64,000 nt of DNA from Azospirillum brasilense (GCF_007827815.1 NZ_VITH01000001.1:62001-126000); one strand, 5' to 3'; positions 17,129 to 29,337 are shown, numbered from the stretch's first letter. Notes: generated by a model not told the origin, from the letters alone. Program-made: numbers and translations.

Positions 17129-19627
17129 ATGGACGCTCGGTATAAGTCCCGCGAGATCGAACGCCGCAGTCTGGATGTCGACGGGCTGAAGCGCTCGTTT
17201 CTGGAGTGGCTGGTCTATTCCGTCGGCAAGGACGCGCGGGCGGCGACCCGGCGCGACTGGTTCCACACCGTGGCGCTCGCCGTGCGCGACCGGCTCGTGG
17301 ACCGCTGGATGGACACGACGCGGACCTATTACCAGCAGGACGCCAAGCGCGTTTACTACCTCTCGCTGGAATTCCTGATCGGCCGCCTTCTGACCAACAG
17401 CCTCGCCAACCTCGGCATCACCGACCAGTGCCGTCAGGCGCTCGACCGCATCGGCCTGAACCTCGACGACGTGGTGGAGGCGGAGCCGGACGCGGCGCTC
17501 GGCAACGGCGGCCTCGGCCGTCTGGCCGCCTGCTTCCTCGACAGCATGGCGACGGAAGCGCTGCCCGGCTACGGCTACGGCATCCGCTACGAGTTCGGCC
17601 TCTTCGAGCAGCGCTTCGAGCATGGCTGGCAGGTCGAGTATCCGGAGCAGTGGCTGCAGTTCGGCAACCCGTGGGAGTTCCCGCGTCCGGAGGTGCTGTA
17701 CCCCGTCCAGTTCTACGGCCGCGTCGAGGAGTTCCGGGATTCGGTGGGCGAGCGCGCCTACCGCTGGGTCGACGCCGAGCGCGTGCTGGCCATGGCCTAC
17801 GACACGCCGGTGGTCGGCTACGGCGGCGACACGATCAACACGCTGCGCCTGTGGTCGGCCCGCGCCACGCGCGACTTCAACTTCGGCCACTTCAACGACG
17901 GCGCCTACATGAAGGCGGTAGAGCAGAAGGTGCTGACCGAGAATCTGAGCCGCGTCCTCTACCCGAACGACGCGACGGAGGGCGGCAAGGAGCTGCGGCT
18001 GAAGCAGGAGTATTTCTTCACCTCCGCCTCGCTGCAGGACATCCTGCGCCGCTATCTGCAGCACCATTCCAATTTCGACAGCCTGCCCGACAAGGCGGCG
18101 ATCCAGCTCAACGACACGCACCCGGCCATCGGCATCGCCGAGCTGATGCGTCTGCTGGTGGACCAGCACGGCGTGACCTGGGACAAGGCGTGGGACATCA
18201 CCCGCGCGACCTTCTCCTACACCAACCACACGCTGCTGCCGGAGGCGCTGGAGGCGTGGCCGGTGCGCATGATGGAGCGCGTGCTGCCGCGCCACATGCA
18301 GATCATCTACGAGATCAACGCCAAGTTCCTGAACCGCTCCAAGGCCCGCGCGGCGGGCGACAACGGGCGGCTGTCCCGCCTGTCGCTGATCGACGAGCGC
18401 GGCGACCGCCGGGTGCGCATGGGCAATCTGGCCTTCCTCGGCTCGCACAAGGTCAACGGCGTCTCGGCCCTGCACACCGAGCTGATGAAGCAGACCGTCT
18501 TCGCCGACTTCCACGCGGAGTTCCCGGAGCGCATCAACAACAAGACCAACGGCATCACGCCGCGCCGCTGGCTGCATCAGGCGAACCAGCCGCTGGCCGC
18601 GCTGATCACCAGCCGCATCGGCAACGGCTGGATCAAGGATCTCAGCCAGATCAAGGCGCTGGCCGAGAAGGCCGACGATCTGGTCTTCCGCGAGGAGTTC
18701 CGCCGCGCCAAGCGCAAAAACAAGAAGCGGCTGGCCGCCTACATCGCACGCCAGACCGGGGTGGACGTGCAGGTCGACAGCCTGTTCGACGTGCAGGTCA
18801 AGCGCATGCACGAGTACAAGCGCCAGCTCCTGAACATCCTCCAGGCGATCGCGCTGTACAACGAGATGCGCGACAACCCGACCGTGTCCTGGGTGCCGGT
18901 GACCAAGATCTTCGCCGGCAAGGCGGCGCCGAGCTATCACATGGCCAAGCTCATCATCAAGCTCATCAACGATGTGGCGAAGGTGGTGAACCATGACCCG
19001 TCGGTGCACGACAACCTGAAGATCGTGCTGCTGCCGAACTACAACGTGACGGCGGCGGAGATCATCATGCCGGCGGCCGACCTGTCGGAGCAGATCTCCA
19101 CCGCGGGCATGGAGGCGTCGGGCACCGGCAACATGAAGCTGGCCCTGAACGGTGCGCTGACCATCGGCACGCTGGACGGCGCCAACGTCGAGATCCGCGA
19201 GCATGTGGGCGACGACAACATCTTCATCTTCGGCCTGACCGCCGAGGAGGTGAACGACCTGCGGGCCAGCGGCGGCTTCAACCCGCGCGACGTCATCGCG
19301 TCGAACCCCAGCCTGAAGCGGGCGCTGGACATGATCTCCACCGGCGTCTTCTCGCCGGACGATCCCCACCGCTACCACCCGATCCTCCAGGCGCTGACCG
19401 ACGGCGGCGACCATTTCCTGGTGACGGCGGACTTCTCCGACTACTGCCAGGCGCAGCAGGCGGCCATGGACCTCTACCGCGACCAGGAGGAATGGACGCG
19501 CAAGGCCATCCTGAACACGGCCAACATGGGCTGGTTCTCCTCCGACCGCACCATCATGGAATACGCGACGGAGATCTGGGACGTGCATCCCGTGAAGCCG
19601 GAGCACCCGGCCGAAACCGAGACCTGA
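17129..19627 (+). CDS. glgP: Glycogen/maltodextrin phosphorylase
   Basis: An 832-residue GT35 alpha-glucan phosphorylase that releases glucose 1-phosphate from glycogen using phosphate. Signatures run along the whole length: RVYYLSLEFLIGR, DAALGNGGLGRLAACFLDS, GIRYEFGLF, NDTHPAIGIAELMR and KRMHEYKRQLLN. The pyridoxal-phosphate site is EASGTGNMKLALNGALTIG, where Lys670 forms the Schiff base. ATG 17129 is chosen by family alignment; upstream in-frame starts at 17069 (ATG) and 17036 (TTG) would add poorly conserved residues. No other glycogen gene is adjacent. A terminator follows at 19668. The length is normal for the family. Confidence 0.95.
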   Translation: MDARYKSREIERRSLDVDGLKRSFLEWLVYSVGKDARAATRRDWFHTVALAVRDRLVDRWMDTTRTYYQQDAKRVYYLSLEFLIGRLLTNSLANLGITDQCRQALDRIGLNLDDVVEAEPDAALGNGGLGRLAACFLDSMATEALPGYGYGIRYEFGLFEQRFEHGWQVEYPEQWLQFGNPWEFPRPEVLYPVQFYGRVEEFRDSVGERAYRWVDAERVLAMAYDTPVVGYGGDTINTLRLWSARATRDFNFGHFNDGAYMKAVEQKVLTENLSRVLYPNDATEGGKELRLKQEYFFTSASLQDILRRYLQHHSNFDSLPDKAAIQLNDTHPAIGIAELMRLLVDQHGVTWDKAWDITRATFSYTNHTLLPEALEAWPVRMMERVLPRHMQIIYEINAKFLNRSKARAAGDNGRLSRLSLIDERGDRRVRMGNLAFLGSHKVNGVSALHTELMKQTVFADFHAEFPERINNKTNGITPRRWLHQANQPLAALITSRIGNGWIKDLSQIKALAEKADDLVFREEFRRAKRKNKKRLAAYIARQTGVDVQVDSLFDVQVKRMHEYKRQLLNILQAIALYNEMRDNPTVSWVPVTKIFAGKAAPSYHMAKLIIKLINDVAKVVNHDPSVHDNLKIVLLPNYNVTAAEIIMPAADLSEQISTAGMEASGTGNMKLALNGALTIGTLDGANVEIREHVGDDNIFIFGLTAEEVNDLRASGGFNPRDVIASNPSLKRALDMISTGVFSPDDPHRYHPILQALTDGGDHFLVTADFSDYCQAQQAAMDLYRDQEEWTRKAILNTANMGWFSSDRTIMEYATEIWDVHPVKPEHPAETET

Positions 19628-19667
19628 CGCGGCCCCGTCCGGACCTGGACAAAAATTGTGTTGCGGG

Positions 19668-19703
19668 GGCGCGGGCGCTTTACAAGCCCCGCGCCTTTCG
19701 TTT
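19668..19703 (+). terminator. Terminator downstream of glgP
   Basis: GGCGCGGG (19668-19675) pairs with CCCGCGCC (19688-19695), with GC/GC pairing inside the loop, and TTTCGTTT follows. The loop and tail overlap the candidate promoter of the asd leader. Confidence 0.6.
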
Positions 19704-19707
19704 ATCT
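19679..19707 (+). promoter_or_regulatory. Candidate sigma-70 promoter of the asd leader transcript
   Basis: TTTACA (19679-19684) is separated by 17 bases from TTATCT (19702-19707). The predicted start would fall at about 19714-19716, at or next to the leader ATG, so the leader might be translated from a nearly leaderless message. An alternative pair, TTGTGT at 19656 and TTTACA at 19679, would give a longer 5' end. Confidence 0.4.
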
Positions 19708-19715
19708 AGCGGGTT

Positions 19716-19796
19716 ATGAATCGCTCGCTCGCCATCACCACCACCACTACCAAAACGACCCGCTCCGGCGGGCCGTCGGACGGTGGCGTGCGTTGA
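19716..19796 (+). CDS. Threonine-rich leader peptide upstream of asd
   Basis: A 26-codon open frame from ATG 19716 to TGA 19796. Residue 7 is Ile and residues 8-15 read TTTTTKTT, so seven of eight consecutive codons are threonine and the other is lysine. These are end products of the pathway that passes through aspartate semialdehyde. The peptide ends with a Gly/Ser/Pro-rich tail. The composition and position copy the E. coli thrL leader, where ribosome stalling at scarce threonyl-tRNA controls transcription. An antiterminator-like segment begins just after the threonine run and a hairpin follows the stop codon. There is no strong ribosome-binding site. The peptide itself probably has no function. 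Confidence 0.65.
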   Translation: MNRSLAITTTTTKTTRSGGPSDGGVR

Positions 19797-19851
19797 TCGA
19801 GTAAGACGCTTCACCCACCACGAAGGCCCCGCCGGACACGGACGGGGCCTT
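19764..19851 (+). promoter_or_regulatory. Attenuator-like alternative RNA structures before asd
   Basis: The hairpin AAGGCCCCG (19823-19831)/CGGGGCCTT (19843-19851) is a perfect 9-bp stem with a short inner CCG/CGG pairing. The leader segment TCCGGCGGGCC (19764-19774), directly after the threonine codons, can pair with GGCCCCGCCGGA (19825-19836) through 11 base pairs with one bulged C. The two structures exclude each other, as in classical attenuation. A weakness is that the hairpin is followed only by TT and not by a U-run, so termination may be weak or Rho-assisted. Confidence 0.55.
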
Positions 19852-19912
19852 GGTGCATCTGGGGCCGCCGTCCACGCTCGATCCGGGCAAGACCAAAGGA
19901 CGGACCACACCC

Positions 19913-20926
19913 ATGAGCACCTCTTCTCCTTCTCCTCGCCGCGTTGCCATCGTTGGTGCCACGGGCGCCGTCGGCCGCGAGATGGTCGATGTTCTTCACC
20001 GCCGTTCGTTCCCGGTCGCGGAACTCGGGCTGTTCGCGTCGGAGCGCAGCGCCGGCCGGACCGTCGAGACTCCGTTCGGCGAGAAGACCCTCGTGGCGTT
20101 CGACGTCGAGAAGGTGAAGGGGTACGACATCGTCCTGCTCGCCGTGTCCGGTGATTTCGCCAAGGAACACGCGCCGGCCATCGCCGCTGGCGGAGCGCTG
20201 GTGATCGACAACTCCTCGGCCTTCCGCTACGACGACAACGTCCCGCTGATCGTCCCGGAGATCAACGCCCACGCCATGGGCGACGCCAAGCTCGTCGCGA
20301 ACCCCAATTGCACCACCGCCATCGCCGTCGTGGCGCTCGGGCCCCTTCACAAGGCCTTCGGCCTGAAGCGCGTGATCGTCTCCACCTACCAGGCGACCAG
20401 CGGCGCCGGTGCGGAGGGCATGGCCGAGCTTGAGGAGCAGACCCGCAACCAGCTCGACGGCAAGCCGGTCGTCAACAGCGTGTTCCGCCACCCGATCCCC
20501 TTCAACCTGATCCCCCAGATCGACGCCTTCCAGGAGAACGGCTACACGAAGGAGGAGATGAAGGTGACCTGGGAGACCCGGAAGATCCTGGAGATCCCGG
20601 ACCTGCCGGTGAGCTGCACGGCGGTGCGCATCCCGACCTACCGCGCCCATTCCGAGGCGATCACGGTCGAGACGCTGTCGCCGGTCACCCCGGACGCCGC
20701 CCGCGCCGTTCTGGCCGACGCGCCGGGCGTGGTGGTGAAGGACGTGCCGGCCGACGGCGTCTACCCGATGCCGATCAACGCCACCGGCCAGTTCGACGTT
20801 GAGGTCGGCCGCATCCGCACCAGCCTGATCTTCGGCGACCACGGCCTGGACCTGTTCGTCTGCGGTGACCAGCTGCTGAAGGGCGCGGCGCTCAACGCCG
20901 TGCAGATCGCCGAGCTCAGCCTGTAA
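19913..20926 (+). CDS. asd: Aspartate-semialdehyde dehydrogenase
   Basis: A 337-residue cytosolic enzyme that reduces aspartyl phosphate to aspartate semialdehyde with NADPH, the branch point to lysine, threonine, methionine and diaminopimelate. The NADP-binding loop is [14 protein letters not shown] at residues 11-24. Catalytic Cys133 lies in [12 protein letters not shown], and the active-site His is in [15 protein letters not shown]. The substrate-binding segment [13 protein letters not shown] is intact. ATG 19913 is chosen because the protein fits the family length; AAAGGA lies 12 bases upstream. The leader peptide and attenuator-like hairpin upstream suggest control by threonine supply. 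A long hairpin follows the stop. Confidence 0.95.
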   Translation: MSTSSPSPRRVAIVGATGAVGREMVDVLHRRSFPVAELGLFASERSAGRTVETPFGEKTLVAFDVEKVKGYDIVLLAVSGDFAKEHAPAIAAGGALVIDNSSAFRYDDNVPLIVPEINAHAMGDAKLVANPNCTTAIAVVALGPLHKAFGLKRVIVSTYQATSGAGAEGMAELEEQTRNQLDGKPVVNSVFRHPIPFNLIPQIDAFQENGYTKEEMKVTWETRKILEIPDLPVSCTAVRIPTYRAHSEAITVETLSPVTPDAARAVLADAPGVVVKDVPADGVYPMPINATGQFDVEVGRIRTSLIFGDHGLDLFVCGDQLLKGAALNAVQIAELSL

Positions 20927-20972
20927 GGCAGGCTGGAACAGGCCGGTCTTCGCTGCTATCTATACGTCCGAA

Positions 20973-21013
20973 CGAAGAGGGCCGTGGGGCGTTCCGCCTC
21001 CCGGCCCTCTTCG
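20973..21013 (+). terminator. 12-bp perfect hairpin between asd and prfC
   Basis: CGAAGAGGGCCG (20973-20984) pairs fully with CGGCCCTCTTCG (21002-21013) around a 17-base loop. Only a weak T tail (CCGTTGTTT) follows. It probably ends the asd transcript or stabilises it. Confidence 0.5.
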
Positions 21014-21047
21014 CCGTTGTTTGCACCGCTGAGTTACGGGAACGCGC

Positions 21048-22655
<1,608 letters not shown>

Positions 22656-22873
22656 CACTCATCCGGAACCATGCGGAGCGCGCTGACCAAAGGCTGGTAT
22701 CGCGTTCCGCGTGTTGCTCCGCCCCTCTGATTCGAGTAGCGTTCGCGGATGCAGCCTCCGCGGCATGGTGCCGCAAGGCATTGTGCTTCAAGGTTTTGTG
22801 GCGAGATCAGAGAAACGGCGGCGTTTCCGGACCCAGCGGGGCCGCGGGCGGTGACCGAAAAATGAGGGGCGGC

Positions 22874-24443
<1,570 letters not shown>

Positions 24444-24451
<8 letters not shown>

Positions 24452-24851
24452 CCCCGTCACCGCTCCGTTGCATGTCCTGGTGGCCGAGGACGAATCCCTC
24501 GCCGCCATGGCTCTGGAGGATTTCCTGTCCCGCAAGGGATACCGTGTGACCCTGGCCCAGGACGGGCAGGAGGGTCTGGAGCGCTACAGCGCCGATCCGG
24601 CCGACCTCGTCATCACCGATCTGCGCATGCCGCGCATGGACGGTCGCGCCCTGATCCGCGAGCTTCGGACCCGGGCGGCCGATCTGCCGATCCTGGTGAT
24701 GACCGGATTCCTGTCGATGGAGGCGGGGGAGGACGACCTGACCGCCGACCGCTGGCAGCCGCTGGTGGTGTTGCGCAAGCCGGTCAGCCCGCAGGTCATC
24801 CTGGACACGCTCGCCAGCCTCGCCGAAGCGGCGAAGCTGCGGCCGGCGTGA
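24444..24851 (+). CDS. Single-domain response regulator of the ethylene-receptor-like kinase
   Basis: A 135-residue receiver domain with nothing else attached. The acidic pair is in VAEDES, the phospho-acceptor is Asp59 (LVITDLRMPRMDG), the threonine is in VMTGF and the lysine in VLRKPVSP. Its ATG overlaps the kinase stop (ATGCCTGA), so the two are translated together, which pairs it with the kinase. With no DNA-binding or enzyme domain it must act through a protein partner, perhaps a motor or another kinase. Confidence 0.9.
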
Positions 24852-24861
24852 TCCTTCCCTT

Positions 24862-25641
24862 TTAGAAGCGGTCGCGCAGGTCCGGCAGGGGGACGATGCG
24901 GACCCCCTTGGCCTCCAGCGTGCGGCGCAGGTTCCCGGCCATGGCGACCGCGCTCGGCTCGTCGCCGTGGACGCAGACGGAATGCACGGTGCAGGGGATG
25001 CGCGTGCCGGTGACCGACAGGATCACCCCCTCCTCGAGCATGCGCAGGACGTTGGCGGCGGCCACGTCCGGGTCGTGGACCATCGCGCCGGGCTGGCCGC
25101 GCGGCACGAGGTTGCCGTTGTCGTCGTAGGCGCGGTCGGCGAAGACCTCCTCCGCCGTGGGCAGGCCCAGCGTCCGCCCGGCCCGCGCCATTTCCGACCC
25201 GGCGGTTGCAAGGTAGATCAGGTTGGGATCGACGCCCTTGATCGCCCGCCCGATCGCCAGGGCCAGCCCCTCGTCGACCGCCGCCATGTTGTTCAGCGCG
25301 CCGTGCGCCTTCACATGGGTGACCGCGCCGCCGCTGGCGGCGGCGACGCCCATCAGCGCGCCGATCTGATAGGCGACCATCGCCTCGACCTCCGCCGCCG
25401 ACATCCGCAGCGGGCGGCGCCCGAAGCCCTGGAGATCGGGGTAGGAGGGGTGGGCGCCCAGGCTGACGCCCTTGGCGACCGCGTTCCGGACGGTCCGCGT
25501 CATCACCAGCGGATCGCCGGCGTGGAAGCCGCAGGCGATGTTGGCGGAGGCGACGATGCCGAGCATGGAGTCGTCGTCGCCGATGTCGTAGGCGCCGAAA
25601 CCCTCGCCCAGGTCGGCGTTCAGGTTCACGGTGATGGTCAT
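24862..25641 (-). CDS. pxpA: 5-oxoprolinase subunit PxpA (LamB/YcsF family)
   Basis: A 259-residue subunit of the ATP-dependent 5-oxoprolinase that opens 5-oxoproline (pyroglutamate) to glutamate together with PxpB and PxpC. The family signature NLNADLGEGFGAYDIGDD is at the start. It is followed by MLGIVASANIACGFHAGDP, GAHPSYPDLQGFGRR, VTHVKAHGALNN and the ending TVHSVCVHGDEPSAV. ATG 25641 is preceded by GGGAGGG, and the longer frame from 25656 is not used. Its ATG overlaps the pxpC stop by four bases. It is the last gene of the eight-gene minus-strand unit. Confidence 0.93.
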   Translation of the reverse strand: MTITVNLNADLGEGFGAYDIGDDDSMLGIVASANIACGFHAGDPLVMTRTVRNAVAKGVSLGAHPSYPDLQGFGRRPLRMSAAEVEAMVAYQIGALMGVAAASGGAVTHVKAHGALNNMAAVDEGLALAIGRAIKGVDPNLIYLATAGSEMARAGRTLGLPTAEEVFADRAYDDNGNLVPRGQPGAMVHDPDVAAANVLRMLEEGVILSVTGTRIPCTVHSVCVHGDEPSAVAMAGNLRRTLEAKGVRIVPLPDLRDRF

Positions 25642-26735
25642 GGTGCCCTCCCGCACATCTCTTCTCGGTTCAGGATGTCGCCGTTGCCGTTGACGATGTC
25701 GACGACCCCGGACACGAGGTTTTCCGCATAGAGCGCCTCCAGATCGACGCCGCCCGCCGGGCGCACCGGGCGGATGGCGCGGATCCAGGCGACGATGGTC
25801 TGTTCCTGGCGCCGCCGGATGGCCTCCGCCTCCTCCACCGTGACGGCCCGGAAGCTGAGGGTGCCGCCGGGGCTCAGCCGGCCGACGCGGGGCAGGTCGG
25901 CGGAGATCACCGTGGCGATCTTGGCGTAGCCGCCCGCCGTCTGGTGGTCGTTCAGCAGAAGGATCGGCTGACCGTTGCCCGGAACCTGGATCGAGCCGGT
26001 GACCAGCCCGTCCGACGGAATGTCGGCGGAGCCGGTGTGGGCGAGCGCCGGCCCGTCGAGACGCAGGCCCATGCGGTCGGCATCCTTGCCGACGCGATAG
26101 GTCGCCGACAGGAAGGTCTCCACCGCCTCCGCCGTGAAGCGGTCCTCCTGGGGGCCAAGCACCACCCGCACCGGCTCGCCGCCATAGTCGGGCGGTTCCG
26201 GCAGCTCCACGTCGGTGCCCGGTGGGGCATTGTTGCGATTGAGCGGCAAACGCGCCCTGTCGCCCAGCGGCTTGCCGCCGAGCGGCCCGATGCCGGCGCG
26301 CACGTAGGTGGACAGGCTGCCCAGGAAGGGCTCCAGCGCGAAGCCCCCGGCGACCGCCAGATAGGCGACCGCCGCCCCGGTGACGGCGCCCAGCTTCAGC
26401 ACGTCGCCGCGCGCCAGCGTGTGGCTGCGGTGCGGCTCCAGCGGCTGGGGCGATGCCTCCTCGCGCTCCAGGCTCAGAGCCATCGGGCCGACGACGGCGA
26501 CGCGCACGCCGTCGGCCTCCACCTTCAGCGCAGGCCCGAGCAGGGCGATCTCCACCCCCGCGGTGCCCGCCGGGTTGCCGACCAGCGCGTTGGCGAGGCG
26601 CAGGGCGATGGGATCGAGCGCGCCGGCCACCGGCATGCCGAGTTCCTGATGGCCGAAGCGGCCGAGGTCCTGGATGGTGGCGAACAGCCCCGGCCGGACG
26701 ATGGTGAGGCAGGGGGTAGGGGAGGGCGCGCTCAT
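25638..26735 (-). CDS. pxpC: 5-oxoprolinase subunit PxpC (biotin-dependent carboxyltransferase family)
   Basis: A 365-residue protein with the KipA/PxpC pattern: VRPGLFATIQDLGRFGHQELGMPV at the start, then MALRLANALVGN-like sequence and VLGPQEDRFTAEAVETFL. The ending carries SADIPSDGLVTGSIQVPGNGQPILLLNDHQTAGGY. It is the partner of PxpB in the 5-oxoprolinase complex. It overlaps pxpB upstream and pxpA downstream by ATGA junctions, the tight coupling seen in many pxpBCA operons. Confidence 0.92.
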   Translation of the reverse strand: MSAPSPTPCLTIVRPGLFATIQDLGRFGHQELGMPVAGALDPIALRLANALVGNPAGTAGVEIALLGPALKVEADGVRVAVVGPMALSLEREEASPQPLEPHRSHTLARGDVLKLGAVTGAAVAYLAVAGGFALEPFLGSLSTYVRAGIGPLGGKPLGDRARLPLNRNNAPPGTDVELPEPPDYGGEPVRVVLGPQEDRFTAEAVETFLSATYRVGKDADRMGLRLDGPALAHTGSADIPSDGLVTGSIQVPGNGQPILLLNDHQTAGGYAKIATVISADLPRVGRLSPGGTLSFRAVTVEEAEAIRRRQEQTIVAWIRAIRPVRPAGGVDLEALYAENLVSGVVDIVNGNGDILNREEMCGRAP

Positions 26736-27454
26736 GACGCGGCCCTCAGCGTGTCGGGATCGAAGCGGCCGGCGGCGGCCTCGGCCGACAGCGCGTCGAA
26801 GCGGGCGCGGTCGACCGCCTCGAACCGCACCCGGTCGCCGGCGGCGAGCAGGACCGGGGCAGGGCGGGCGCCGTCGTAGAGCGGCACCGGGCAGCGCCCG
26901 ATCAGGTGCCAGCCGCCGGGGCTCTCCCAAGGATAAACGGTGGTCAGCCGCCCGGCGGTGGCGACGGAACCCGCCGGCACGCGGACCCGCGGCTCGCTGC
27001 GCCGCGGTTTCTCCAGTTCGGCCGGCAGGTCGCCCATGTAGGCGAAGCCCGGCATGAAGCCCAGCATGTAGACGAAATACTCGGTCGACCCGTGGAGGTC
27101 GATCAGCCGCTCCGCCGATAGGCCGAGCGAGGCGGACAGTTCCGCGAGGTCCGGTCCCAACTCCGCGTCGTAGCAGACGGGCAGGCGCCACAGGGCGCCT
27201 TCGGCCGGCGCGTCCCCGGCGTGGGCCAGTTCCGCCTCGACGGCGGCCTGGACATCCCGGCGGCTGGTGACCGCTGGGTCGTAGACGACCTGGAGCGAAC
27301 GGAAGGTTGGCACCGTCTCCACCAGACCCGGCAGCGCGGCGGCCTTCAGCCGGGCGTGCAGGGCCATGACGCGGGCGTTGGTCGGGCGATCGATGCCCTC
27401 GCCGAACTCCACGTTGAAGGCCGTGTCGCCCGCTGTGGTGAAACGGACGTCCAT
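26732..27454 (-). CDS. pxpB: 5-oxoprolinase subunit PxpB (allophanate hydrolase subunit 1/KipI family)
   Basis: A 240-residue protein with family marks GDTAFNVEFGEGID near the start and VCYDAELGPDLAELSASLGLS in the middle. The motif YFVYMLGFMPGFAYMGDLPAEL is followed by PRVRVPAGSVATAGRLTTVYPWESPGGWHLIG. It forms the PxpB-PxpC complex that activates and opens 5-oxoproline with PxpA. ATG 27454 follows GAGGAG. It is 11 bases after dctM, in the same unit as the TRAP transporter. Confidence 0.92.
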   Translation of the reverse strand: MDVRFTTAGDTAFNVEFGEGIDRPTNARVMALHARLKAAALPGLVETVPTFRSLQVVYDPAVTSRRDVQAAVEAELAHAGDAPAEGALWRLPVCYDAELGPDLAELSASLGLSAERLIDLHGSTEYFVYMLGFMPGFAYMGDLPAELEKPRRSEPRVRVPAGSVATAGRLTTVYPWESPGGWHLIGRCPVPLYDGARPAPVLLAAGDRVRFEAVDRARFDALSAEAAAGRFDPDTLRAAS

Positions 27455-27465
27455 GATGCCGCTCC

Positions 27466-28767
27466 TCACCCGATCATCAGCGAGGGCAGCCACGTCACCA
27501 TGCCCGGGAAGATCCAGAGCAGGGCCACCATGACGATCATCATCAGGAAGAAGGGCAGGCTGGCCTTGGCGATGGTGAAGATGTTCTTGCCCGTCATCGA
27601 TTGCAGGACGAACAGGTTGAATCCCACCGGCGGGGTGATCTGGGCCATCTCCACCACGATGATGATGTAGATGCCGAACCACAGCAGGTCGATCCCGGCG
27701 TGCTGCACCATCGGCAGGATGACCGAGGTGGTCAGCACCACCATCGAGATACCGTCGAGGAAGCAGCCCATGACGATGAAGAACAGCGTCAGCACCACCA
27801 GCAGCGACGCGGTGGACAGCTGCATGGAGGTGATCCATTCCGCCAGCAGGCGCGGAATGCCGGTGTAGCCCATGGCCACGGTCAGGAAGGCCGCCCCCGC
27901 CAGGATGAAGCCGATCATGCAGGAGGTGTGCGCCGCCCCCAGGACGCTGTCGCGGAAGGTTGCCCAGCTCATCGTGCCGGTAACCAGCGCCAGCAGCAGC
28001 GATCCCAGAACGCCGATGCCCGCGGCCTCGGTCGGCGTGGCGATGCCCGCGTAGATGGAACCGAGCACGCCGGCGATCAGCAGCATGACGGGGATCAGCG
28101 ACCCGGTGTCGCGGATCTTCTCCGCAAAGCTTTGGCGCGCCTCGCGCGGCGGCACGCGGCCGGGGTTCAGCAGGGACCAGCCGCCGACATAGAGCATGAA
28201 CAGGCCGGTCAGCACGATGCCCGGGATAACGCCGGCGATGAACAGCCGGGCGATGGACACGTCCGCCGCCACGCCGTAGACGATCATGATGATCGAGGGC
28301 GGAATCAGCAGGCCCAGCGTGCCGGCGCCGGCCAGCGAGCCGACGATCATCATCGGGTCGTAGCCGCGCCGGGTCAGTTCCGGGATGGTCATCCGCCCGA
28401 TGGTCGCGGCGGTCGCGGCCGAGGAGCCGGAGACGGCGGCGAAGATCGTGCAGCCGACGATGTTGACGTGCATCAGGCGCCCGGGCAGCCAGCCCGTCCA
28501 GGGCGCCAGCCCCTTGAACATGTCCGACGAGATTCGCGTTCGGAACAGGATCTCGCCCATCCAGATGAACAGGGGCAGGGCGGTCAGGGTCCAGCTCGTG
28601 CTGGCGCCCCAGATGTTGGTCGCCATGACCATGCCGACAGGGCGGGTGGTGAACAGCGCCATGGCGACGAAGCCGACGCCGGCGAGCGCCAGCGCCACCC
28701 AGATGCCGGTTCCCAGCATCAGGAGCATCGTCACGACGACGACGATGGAAGCGGTCGTCTGGTCCAT
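27466..28767 (-). CDS. dctM: TRAP transporter large permease (DctM)
   Basis: A 433-residue inner-membrane protein with about twelve hydrophobic helices and the DctM patterns GFVAMALFTTRPVGM, IFAAVSGSSAATAATIG, GSLAGAGTLGLLIPPSI and EMAQITPPVGFNLFVLQ. It forms the transport channel with DctQ and takes substrate from DctP, driven by the sodium gradient. It lies 3 bases after dctQ and 11 before pxpB, so the imported compound is probably the substrate of the pxp enzymes. Confidence 0.93.
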   Translation of the reverse strand: MDQTTASIVVVVTMLLMLGTGIWVALALAGVGFVAMALFTTRPVGMVMATNIWGASTSWTLTALPLFIWMGEILFRTRISSDMFKGLAPWTGWLPGRLMHVNIVGCTIFAAVSGSSAATAATIGRMTIPELTRRGYDPMMIVGSLAGAGTLGLLIPPSIIMIVYGVAADVSIARLFIAGVIPGIVLTGLFMLYVGGWSLLNPGRVPPREARQSFAEKIRDTGSLIPVMLLIAGVLGSIYAGIATPTEAAGIGVLGSLLLALVTGTMSWATFRDSVLGAAHTSCMIGFILAGAAFLTVAMGYTGIPRLLAEWITSMQLSTASLLVVLTLFFIVMGCFLDGISMVVLTTSVILPMVQHAGIDLLWFGIYIIIVVEMAQITPPVGFNLFVLQSMTGKNIFTIAKASLPFFLMMIVMVALLWIFPGMVTWLPSLMIG

Positions 28768-28770
28768 CGG

Positions 28771-29280
28771 TCAGCCCTCGCTCTGCATGCCGGCGCTTTG
28801 ATAGGACGCCTCGCGCCCCTGGATCACCGCCAGCAGGTCGTCCAGGAAGGCGATCACCAGGATCACCAGCCCGACGCCCATGGCGGCTTGTGGAATCCAC
28901 AGCGGGATGGGCAGCACGCCCTGTCCCAGATCGCCGAAATCGTAGGAATCGTAGGTCATGCGCAGCCAGTACCACGCGAAGTAGCCGCTGAGCGCCGTGC
29001 CGAAGCCGAGGCAGAGCAGCTCCACGGCACGGCGGGGGCCGCCGCGCAGCCGGTCGACCAGGACGCCGACGCGGATGTGCGCGCCGCGGCGCAGCGCCGG
29101 ACCGAGCATCAGGAAGAAGGAGGCGGCCATGCAGTAGCCGGCCAGCTCGTCGGCTCCCGGCACCATGCGGTTGGCCAGCCGGGCGAAGACCTGGGACACG
29201 ATCAGCACGGCGATCAGCACCAGGAACACCGCGCCCAAAATCTCGGCGGCGCGGTAAAGGACGGTCAATGCGGTGCGCAT
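28771..29280 (-). CDS. dctQ: TRAP transporter small permease (DctQ)
   Basis: A 169-residue membrane protein with four helices. The typical pattern is ELAGYCMAASFFLMLGPALRRGAHIRVG, followed by a third helix and an amphipathic segment. The C-terminal helix is MGVGLVILVIAFLDDLLAVI. It anchors and stabilises DctM. A G-rich repeat lies between it and dctP. Confidence 0.88.
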   Translation of the reverse strand: MRTALTVLYRAAEILGAVFLVLIAVLIVSQVFARLANRMVPGADELAGYCMAASFFLMLGPALRRGAHIRVGVLVDRLRGGPRRAVELLCLGFGTALSGYFAWYWLRMTYDSYDFGDLGQGVLPIPLWIPQAAMGVGLVILVIAFLDDLLAVIQGREASYQSAGMQSEG

Positions 29281-29337
29281 GGCGCGACCACCTCCGGGTA
29301 GGGCGGGCGGGGGGTGTTTTTATGGGGGGGTGCATGG

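Noticed and set aside
19716..19796. Random short frame rather than leader peptide
   Set aside because: Rejected as the sole explanation because the threonine run, the position before asd and the pairing segment all agree; still unproven.
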